Below are positions 25,869 through 31,878 of a DNA stretch of 64,000 bases, piece after piece. The stretch spans positions 1-64,000 of the forward strand of contig JBGCFY010000099.1 of assembly GCA_045110315.1 (NCBI GenBank), given 5' to 3'. Under the pieces are notes generated by a model, which was not told where the DNA came from, ran no database searches, and worked only from the letters and a program-made list of their open reading frames with translations. The first letter of the stretch is position 1, and every line of letters begins with the position of its first letter. Both the position numbers and the translations under genes were made by a program. The DNA comes from CALFBG01 sp045110315 (lineage in GTDB: Bacteria; Bacteroidota; Bacteroidia; Chitinophagales; Saprospiraceae).

Positions 25869-26762
25869 TCAGAGGTTGTACTTGGCAATAAAGACGCCCA
25901 TAGAATAAGCTGCTAAGTTGGTCTTTACTTTTCCTTCGCGTTGTGTTGTTTTGATATCAAAAATTGTTTTGTGAATTTCTTTGGCGGGTACCTTGATCGC
26001 TATTTTTTTACTTTGCATTTCCGTCAGTGCAAATTCTTGTATGAGTTTTTGCTGGAGTTTTTGCAACTCCTCCGTCAATTGAATTTCCTTTAACGGAAGT
26101 AAATTGAATTTAATACGGTCTACTTTTCTTCCCTTTTTGATCTCTTGGTAAGTAAATGCCATATCAGTTGTCGACAATTCTTTTTGCGCTTGAAGAATTA
26201 CATTGCGCTTGAATAAATTGTAACTGCGATATTTGTCTTCTAAACCTAGTTTGTATTTCAGATCATCCACGCGCGTAATGAAGAAACCAGTCGACTTGAA
26301 TTGCTGCAACATCTCATAAATCCGAATGGCATAGATGGATCTTAAACTAAGAATTTGTTTGAGTGGAAGAATTGTAAATTGTTCTTTGAGCTGCAGCAAA
26401 TAAGGTTTTAGTTTTGGATCAAAACATAATTCCATGATACCTCTGCCCTCGAAGTATTCTGCACTGGATAGAATTGTAATTTGTAAGACTCCAGTAGGTT
26501 TTTTAATTTGGAAAACTTTGCTGAGCAATCCTTCCGTCGCTATTTTGAGTTTTCCGTAAATTTGAGTGCTCTTAAGTTCCGCCGCTTCCAAAAAATCTCT
26601 TGCTCTAATCCGGTATGGCTTAAAGTCAATATCATCCGGTTGTATTTTTGAGATTAGCATGAGGAGCACTTTTTTTTGCAAAGATGTCATTTCGTATCTT
26701 GCATGGATAAGTGCATTGGACTGAATTGCTAGAGAGTTATCGAAGGTAGATGGATTTTGCAT
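25869..26762 (-). CDS. Rep_3-type replication initiator protein
   Basis: A 297-aa protein with the hallmarks of Rep_3 (RepB/initiator) proteins: N-terminal NALIHARYEMTSLQKKVLLM, first winged helix with YRIRARDFLEAAEL, then RSIYAIRIYEMLQQFKSTG and a second winged helix with VDDLKYKLGLEDKYRSYNLFK. These proteins bind iterons and melt the origin of theta-replicating plasmids and some secondary chromosomes. The sequence upstream is full of iteron-like repeats, the first cluster starting about 55 bp before the ATG, which also suggests autoregulation. The gene looks intact. It is expected on a plasmid or chromid rather than a main chromosome. Confidence 0.88.
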   Translation of the reverse strand: MQNPSTFDNSLAIQSNALIHARYEMTSLQKKVLLMLISKIQPDDIDFKPYRIRARDFLEAAELKSTQIYGKLKIATEGLLSKVFQIKKPTGVLQITILSSAEYFEGRGIMELCFDPKLKPYLLQLKEQFTILPLKQILSLRSIYAIRIYEMLQQFKSTGFFITRVDDLKYKLGLEDKYRSYNLFKRNVILQAQKELSTTDMAFTYQEIKKGRKVDRIKFNLLPLKEIQLTEELQKLQQKLIQEFALTEMQSKKIAIKVPAKEIHKTIFDIKTTQREGKVKTNLAAYSMGVFIAKYNL

Positions 26763-26814
26763 GTGGCAAATGTATAATAAAATATTTGTAAAGCTAGTAT
26801 CAAAAGCTAGTAAT

Positions 26815-26940
26815 AGTGAGCAACGCTAGCTTTTCGCGCTCAATCCCTAGCTTTATGATTTGAATTCTACCCCCGTTTTGCGCTCAATCTCTAGCTTTTC
26901 GCGCTTGATTCCTAGCTTTTAACGCTCAATCCCTAGCCTT
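26815..26940 (+). repeat. Iteron cluster A (rep-proximal)
   Basis: Direct repeats close to GCGCTCAATCCCTAGCTTTT: at 26836-26854, 26880-26899, 26901-26920 and 26923-26940, plus a weaker one at 26815-26834. The last three start 21 bp apart and the first lies two such steps away, so the sites face the same side of the helix. Two inverted half-copies (AAAGCTAGTA) lie at about 26790 and 26804, next to the rep start. Confidence 0.8.
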
Positions 26941-27206
26941 AGCACCTTCTAACTATCTAACAATGAATGAGTTGTGGAGGTCTAAAAAAGACTTTAAAAA
27001 AGAAATTAAAATAACACGTTTTTAATGGAAATTTAAGTCGCACTTGAATCGCGGAATTGAGGAAGAAAACGAAAACGAACACTTTGAATGCGAGAATTTT
27101 CTTTGCGACACATTATCTTTATTTATTTATGATAACTCGAATTGTAGCTTTTGGGTGTAAGTAGTTGATTAATAGATATTTACAGATAGTATTTTATTTT
27201 TATTTT

Positions 27207-27484
27207 GCGCTCATTTGCTAGCTTTACATTTTTTAAAAGCTACTTATGGAGAGAGGTTCTATCTTTTAAAGCTAGTAAACGAGTTGATATTCAGTTCTTT
27301 AGCCATAAGAAACTAGGAATTAGGATGAATATGCGCTCATTTACTAGCTTTAGCGCTAAAACAAGGGAATTTAGCGCTCTATTTGTAGCTTTTAAGGAGG
27401 GATTGTCAACTATTTGCTCTATTTGTAGCTTTTCGACCAGTTCTGAGTATTTTCCATAAAAATATTTGCTCGTTTACTAGCTTT
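27207..27484 (+). repeat. Iteron cluster B (rep-distal)
   Basis: Copies of a related motif, GCGCTCATTTRCTAGCTTT: 27207-27225, 27333-27351, 27374-27392, 27415-27432 and 27467-27484, plus one inverted copy at 27268-27283. Starts at 27333, 27374 and 27415 are 41 bp apart, and 27207 lies 126 bp before the first of these. The 3' half TAGCTTT is shared with cluster A. Confidence 0.75.
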
Positions 27485-27491
27485 AACTATT

Positions 27492-27521
27492 TTACACGTG
27501 TAACTTGTAGCGTGACACGTG
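27492..27521. promoter_or_regulatory. Two CACGTG sites 21 bp apart, beside the partition operon
   Basis: A perfect 12-bp palindrome TTACACGTGTAA (27492-27503) is followed by a second CACGTG at 27516-27521, centres 21 bp apart (two helical turns). They sit at the 3' edge of the ribbon-helix-helix gene. They resemble the palindromes upstream of parA and may be part of the same partition site. Confidence 0.5.
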
Positions 27522-27887
27522 CTATCTTTTCTTCTTCCGATTATAAATAGCAATGAATGTGTTAACGAGTTCTTGATCGTTAACTGGATTGAGATTTTCG
27601 AAGTAATGCGCTAGCGCGGTGTTTAAAATATCCGCAATTGAAGCATCGCTATGAAGAGCCGCTACCTCGAGCTTAGCCCGATTCTCTGGTGTAATAGCAG
27701 TAGTTAATGGCACTCGTCGCTTCGAAGCTTCCGGAACAATGGGAGAGACAGCCTCTTCTTCGATTGTTTTTCCCGTTACTTTAGCGATTACTTTATTAAC
27801 CTCTTCCGGTGAAGGTAAACTTTGCGGCGGATCATTGCTTTTTAGATTTAAAAAACTTTCCGTTCTAGATTTTCTTTGTTTAGCCAT
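27522..27887 (-). CDS. Ribbon-helix-helix partition partner (ParG/ParB-like)
   Basis: A 121-aa basic protein. The N-terminal 55 residues are polar and probably disordered; residues about 57-100 (RRVPLTTAITPENRAKLEVA, then ALHSDASIADILNTALAHYF) fit a ribbon-helix-helix DNA-binding fold. Its start overlaps the parA stop by 8 bp, the usual layout for a ParA plus centromere-binding protein. In type Ib systems a short ParA pairs with exactly this kind of small RHH protein. It likely binds the palindromes nearby and represses its own operon. Sequence identity to known ParG cannot be judged by eye. Confidence 0.7.
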   Translation of the reverse strand: MAKQRKSRTESFLNLKSNDPPQSLPSPEEVNKVIAKVTGKTIEEEAVSPIVPEASKRRVPLTTAITPENRAKLEVAALHSDASIADILNTALAHYFENLNPVNDQELVNTFIAIYNRKKKR

Positions 27888-28581
27888 TTGAGATTAATTT
27901 TATAAATTCATTTAACCATACGGTAAAGTTTAGTTTTCCAGTATGATTCGTATCCTCATCGTACATACTATTTAGGGTATCTACATCTTCAAAGATAGTG
28001 TAATTTCCGAGGCGATTAACCATAAAAGATACCCCACCCTCTTTGAGATGCTTAATTTCACTGATCAGTAAATCATTCACCTTAGAACGAACGCGATACA
28101 TATTGACAAAGCCCATAATTTTCAGTTGCCGAGGAGAATCGCTTCTTACTTCTTGCACTTCTAGCAAGAACTTTAAATATTGCAGACTAGCATCTAGATT
28201 AAAATTGCCTGCGCGAAATGGAAGAAACAAGTAGTCGCAATACATGATCGCTTTGGTTATTTCTTGATTTTCAATGGCCGCTTGGGTATCCAATTTTCCC
28301 GCGGTATCAATAAAAATGAGATCGTACGCTTTATCTAAAGCTTGGATTTGCTGCTGTAGCTCTTCAATTTCAAATTCTAATACCGTGTAAGGTACCGCAG
28401 CTGCTGTGCGATCTTCTATGTCAAAGTTTCTGGCCTCAGCAATGCTCTTTTGCTTATCATTGTCTATTACACATACTTTATAATTGAAGGGTGCCTGAGA
28501 AAGTGCATTGGCACAAAGGCAAGTCAAAGTGGTCTTCCCTACCCCACCTTTTTGATTTCCGAAAATGATTATTTTACTCAT
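27880..28581 (-). CDS. parA: ParA-family partition ATPase
   Basis: A 233-aa deviant-Walker ATPase: NQKGGVGKTTLTCLCANAL near the start, FIDTAGKLD as Walker A-prime region, and YLFLPFRAGNFNLDASLQYL. There is no N-terminal helix-turn-helix, which places it with the short type Ib plasmid ParAs. It positions plasmid copies on the nucleoid together with a centromere-binding protein, here the overlapping RHH gene. A 28-bp palindrome lies 59-86 bp upstream of its start and is a probable operator or centromere site. Confidence 0.88.
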   Translation of the reverse strand: MSKIIIFGNQKGGVGKTTLTCLCANALSQAPFNYKVCVIDNDKQKSIAEARNFDIEDRTAAAVPYTVLEFEIEELQQQIQALDKAYDLIFIDTAGKLDTQAAIENQEITKAIMYCDYLFLPFRAGNFNLDASLQYLKFLLEVQEVRSDSPRQLKIMGFVNMYRVRSKVNDLLISEIKHLKEGGVSFMVNRLGNYTIFEDVDTLNSMYDEDTNHTGKLNFTVWLNEFIKLISNG

Positions 28582-28639
28582 GCGGCGAATATATTGAATA
28601 AAGTTTGTAAAAATGCAATTTGCGCGTGTAGAATGACAT

Positions 28640-28667
28640 TTTTCACGTTACACGTGCAGCGTGAAAA
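28640..28667. promoter_or_regulatory. CACGTG-centred palindrome upstream of parA (candidate parS/operator)
   Basis: Arms TTTTCACG and CGTGAAAA are placed symmetrically around a central CACGTG (28651-28656) with 3-bp spacers, giving the pattern CACG-N3-CACGTG-N3-CGTG. The same pattern recurs at 28866-28885. Confidence 0.6.
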
Positions 28668-28865
28668 GTGAAACGTTTGATTATCTCCATCTTTATAAAA
28701 TCGATATAAGGCATTTTTTTCTAATATAGAGCCAAGTAGCTGATTTTCTCTACAAAACGCCTCAGAATGGCTTAAAAGTGTTTGTTTTGACAGATTAGGG
28801 TAATCCTTAATCTGTGGAATTGACTTATTCCTGATTTTGAAAAATTCATTTGAATATTACTAATT

Positions 28866-28885
28866 CACGTTGCACGTGAAGCGTG
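28866..28885. promoter_or_regulatory. Second CACG-N3-CACGTG-N3-CGTG site
   Basis: The 20-bp architecture is the same as in the site at 28640-28667, with centres 222 bp apart. A further imperfect palindrome of GTGTA and TACAC arms around GTGACAC lies directly after it (28883-28903). Confidence 0.6.
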
Positions 28886-29130
28886 TAGCGTGACACATTA
28901 CACTTGTTTAGTTTATTCGAGAACGATTACTTAGATTTATTTTTTATTTTAAAAAAATGGCAGAATCGGTAGCCTAAAATTTAAGGCAGCTGCTTAAAAC
29001 TCCAAACTGGAGTTTCTAATTAGTGATTTGCCAAATTTTTAATTTTCTAACCCTTGCCTAGCATTGTCAAAAATGCTAACCCCAGTTTAGTTGAATAACT
29101 TCTATGTCTATGCAACAAAATTGGCAACAA

Positions 29131-29196
29131 CGTGAAATAATTTCACGAGCATTAAAAAAAGACACGTTTCCCGTGACACGTGTTACTTGAAACGTG
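29131..29196. promoter_or_regulatory. Paired palindromes of the partition array
   Basis: CGTGAAATAATTTCACG (29131-29147) is a perfect palindrome. About 40 bp on, CACGTTTC (29163-29170) and GAAACGTG (29189-29196) are placed symmetrically around a central CACGTG (29177-29182). Confidence 0.55.
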
Positions 29197-29383
29197 CCCA
29201 TTGTTTTTCTACTCCGAGCAAACCCCCCTTTGTATCTTTACTGATACTCAAAAACGATGAGCAATAGCATACCTTTCAAAATCATATACTTTGTTACTCA
29301 AGGATATAAATAAAAGTAGTGACCTTGAGATCTACAAATTCTTTAGAAACGGTAGACGCTAAGTGAAGTTTGAAATTACCTAA

Positions 29384-29450
29384 CTTTTCCCGTGACACGT
29401 GTCACGGGAAAAGTGGACTACACTAAAATTTCATTTTGGCCAAAATGAAA
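29384..29450. promoter_or_regulatory. 30-bp and 22-bp perfect palindromes of the partition array
   Basis: A perfect 30-bp palindrome (29384-29413; half-site CTTTTCCCGTGACAC) is centred on CACGTG. A perfect 22-bp palindrome (29429-29450; half-site TTTCATTTTGG) follows, centres 41 bp apart. Perfect symmetry of this length is unlikely by chance. Confidence 0.65.
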
Positions 29451-29716
29451 CCAAATTTGTGCACGATAGAGTGGGGGAGAAGTGAAAATCGCCAAACAAT
29501 ATAATTTGATGCCTAATCCAAATTATACACCAAATTATGGCTAAAGACCTTCTTACAAAAGAGGAGCGATCAAAATCTTGCACGATTTAGCAACAAAACA
29601 ATATTGCTTTAAAACTTAATATTAACTTTGCTCGCACAAAATTAAATACACTGTAAGATAAGTTAGTTGAAATTTTGGATAATGAGTTTTAGTGTCAATC
29701 GAGAAACGGCCGGAAT

Positions 29717-29736
29717 TTGATAGCCATAGCTATCAA
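29717..29736. repeat. CATA-loop hairpin
   Basis: TTGATAGC-CATA-GCTATCAA is a perfect 8-bp stem with a CATA loop, followed by GGTGAGGACG. The MITE-like repeats contain a similar CATA-loop hairpin followed by GGTGACGA or GGTGATGA, so it may be a related repeat. Confidence 0.45.
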
Positions 29737-29816
29737 GGTGAGGACGTGACGAAGAGTGAGGCGAAAAGCAAATAAATTTATGTTACAATGTATTAAAAGC
29801 ACTTATAGTGATTGAA

Positions 29817-31622
29817 ATGAAAAAAATTGCTTTCTTCCTTTTGTTTATCTGCCCAGTAATATTATTGGGTCAAGGTACTGGAATCCCCCTCGGTAGTCAG
29901 AGTTATCATATTCTGGATCGACTCGAAATCAAATCGAAATTATATACGCCGTTTTCGAGTAGTATTAAATATTACGCTCGAGGAGAAGCGTTGCGTTTTG
30001 CGTTGATGGTAGATACTGCAGACCTGGACTTAACGCGCCTCGATTATCACGACCTCGATTATCTTTTTCAAGACAATAACCAGTGGCTACGAAAATACGA
30101 AAGTGAAATTCCTTTAAAAGTTGACTCAGAAACTCCACGGAGTGAAAAAGTTTATACGGATAGTACCCAAACTTTTTATACGATTCAGGAACGAACATTG
30201 GCGGAGGAGTATAAGAACAATAGTCGATTTAGAAACTCAAGAAAGCCGCTCTTAAAATATTTTTATAAAACGCCTGCCAATCTTTTTGAATTAGATGGGG
30301 AACATTTTTATTTAAAAATAAATCCAATCCTCAATTTTAAAATAGCGAAGCAATCAGAAGAAGACGAGTTTATCTTTTTAAATCAAAGAGGCGTAGAGCT
30401 AAGAGGAGCGATTGATAATAAGGTGTATTTTTATACGCACATTTTGGAATCGCAAGCACGATTTCCAGATTACGCTAGAGAGTTAGTCAAAAGAGACAAA
30501 GCAGTTCCTGGAGCAGGTTTTTTCAAACCATACGAAAGCAGTATTTTTAATGTCAAAGAAGGGTATGATTATCTAACGGCACAAGGATACGTAGGATTTA
30601 ACGTTACAAAACATATTAATGTACAACTGGGGCATGGACAAAACTTTTTGGGTAATGGCTATCGTTCGCTCTTTTTATCAGACTTTGCGACCAATTACTT
30701 TTACCTAAAACTTAATACACAAATTGGAAAAGTACATTACCAAAATATCTTTGCGGAGCTATCGGTGATTAGTGCGCGTGAAGAAAAGGGTGACCTTTTG
30801 TTGCCCAAAAAATATATGGCGGCACACTATCTAAACTATAAGCCTTTCCATAATTTAAGTATAGGCATTTACGAAGCCATCATTTTTAGTCGGAATAATA
30901 ATTTTGAATTGCAATATCTCAATCCAATTATTCTATACAAAACGGTCGAAGGTGCGCTGGGTAGTCCAGATAATGCATTGATTGGCTTGGATGTTAAATG
31001 GAATATTTTTCAGCGATTTTCTTTGTATGGACAATTGATGCTTGACGAATTTAAATTCGATGAGTTATTTCTCAATCGCAATAATTGGTGGGCAAATAAA
31101 TATGGCATTCAACTGGGACTAAAATATATTGATGTTCTTGGAGTTGATCACCTCGATGGCCAGTTTGAATATAATATGGTTCGTCCGTACACTTATACAC
31201 ACCGAGACAGTAGTGCAAGCTATAGTCATTTCAATCAAGCATTAGCGCATCCCCTCGGTGCAAATTTCAAAGAATTTATTTTCAAACTAAGATACCAACC
31301 CCTCAAAAAATTAGTTATTGATACTCGTTTACTTTTTATGGAAACGGGAGAAGATGGGGACACTACGAATTGGGGAAGCAATATTTTATTATCTCACACC
31401 ACACGGGAACAAGACTTTGGTAACGTGACGGGACAAGGAATTGGGACAAAAATAATGATTGCAGGTATTGATGTGAGCTATCAATTATTTCATAATATCT
31501 TTATTGATTTTCACTATTTCTATCGGAAAAAGGATAGCGCATTAGCAACGAGGGATCAAACGACCAATTACTTTGGAGGAGGTGTAAGAATGAATATCAT
31601 CAATCGCCCTTTAGATTACTAA
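29817..31622 (+). CDS. Wzi/RemB-like outer-membrane beta-barrel protein
   Basis: About 601 aa with signal peptide MKKIAFFLLFICPVILLGQG and alternating beta-strand sequence throughout, including LQYLNPIILYKTVEGALG and the NWWANKYGIQLGLKYIDVLG strands. This pattern fits the Wzi capsule-assembly family and the related gliding protein RemB of Bacteroidota. Wzi binds newly exported capsule at the cell surface. It is the first gene right of the partition region and precedes the export genes, which supports a capsule role. I use the ATG at 29817 because the signal peptide starts there; a GTG three codons upstream is the alternative. Confidence 0.7.
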   Translation: MKKIAFFLLFICPVILLGQGTGIPLGSQSYHILDRLEIKSKLYTPFSSSIKYYARGEALRFALMVDTADLDLTRLDYHDLDYLFQDNNQWLRKYESEIPLKVDSETPRSEKVYTDSTQTFYTIQERTLAEEYKNNSRFRNSRKPLLKYFYKTPANLFELDGEHFYLKINPILNFKIAKQSEEDEFIFLNQRGVELRGAIDNKVYFYTHILESQARFPDYARELVKRDKAVPGAGFFKPYESSIFNVKEGYDYLTAQGYVGFNVTKHINVQLGHGQNFLGNGYRSLFLSDFATNYFYLKLNTQIGKVHYQNIFAELSVISAREEKGDLLLPKKYMAAHYLNYKPFHNLSIGIYEAIIFSRNNNFELQYLNPIILYKTVEGALGSPDNALIGLDVKWNIFQRFSLYGQLMLDEFKFDELFLNRNNWWANKYGIQLGLKYIDVLGVDHLDGQFEYNMVRPYTYTHRDSSASYSHFNQALAHPLGANFKEFIFKLRYQPLKKLVIDTRLLFMETGEDGDTTNWGSNILLSHTTREQDFGNVTGQGIGTKIMIAGIDVSYQLFHNIFIDFHYFYRKKDSALATRDQTTNYFGGGVRMNIINRPLDY

Positions 31623-31819
31623 ATCAAGTCTTTGATCGTATATATCGTATATAAAGCTACTTAACATAATTTTGTCTTAGTAATACGGATTCCTATTTAA
31701 TAGCTATCGCTGATTCGATCAAGCTGACAAAAGAGAAATTGATCGCAGCACAAATGAGTAAGCAAAGTCATATTTACAAATGAACTGCTTTAATTATTAA
31801 GAATATTTCTAATATTTAC

Positions 31820-31861
31820 TAATTTTGCAAATGTTTTGATTGGAGGCTTCCTTTTGCCTCC
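31820..31861 (+). promoter_or_regulatory. Candidate promoter and leader hairpin of the SLBB export gene
   Basis: TAATTTTG (31820-31827) matches the -7 consensus TAnnTTTG; no good -33 TTTG is seen. About 15 nt on, GGAGGC (31842-31847) and GCCTCC (31856-31861) form a perfect 6-bp hairpin that would lie in the leader, 17 nt before the ATG. Confidence 0.4.
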
Positions 31862-31878
31862 TTAATATAGATGGAATT

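Larger units (their letters stand above)
26763..27521. other. Putative iteron origin of replication
   Basis: This 759-bp gap between the rep gene and the partition operon has no gene. It holds two clusters of iteron-like repeats (listed separately) flanking an AT-rich stretch of about 260 bp, and at its far end two CACGTG sites. Position beside a Rep_3 gene makes it the likely origin. I saw no clear DnaA box by eye. Confidence 0.7.
28582..29816. other. 1.2-kb gene-free region dense in palindromes
   Basis: No coding sequence is supported between parA and the Wzi-like gene. Besides the CACGTG palindromes it holds perfect inverted repeats ACAGATTA/TAATCTGT (28790/28808), AAACTCCA/TGGAGTTT (28997/29008), TAGCATT/AATGCTA (29059/29072) and a CATA-loop hairpin at 29717-29736. 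Such density is what one expects of a partition or replication control locus. Confidence 0.6.

Noticed and set aside
26815..27484. Repeats resembling a CRISPR array
   Set aside because: Repeat units are degenerate, spacing is uneven, some copies are inverted and no cas gene is present; the adjacent Rep_3 gene makes iterons the better reading.
28450..28671. 73-aa open frame on the plus strand over the parA start
   Set aside because: It runs opposite parA and into the palindrome region with no start context or domain; considered a shadow.
25869..29450. Recently integrated plasmid or ICE in a chromosome
   Set aside because: No integrase, relaxase, transposase, tRNA or flanking direct repeats were seen; not excluded, but a native origin fits the gene orientation better.
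29490..29640. Short peptides between the palindromes and the Wzi-like gene
   Set aside because: Frames of only about 10-20 codons with no family resemblance; insufficient to call a gene.
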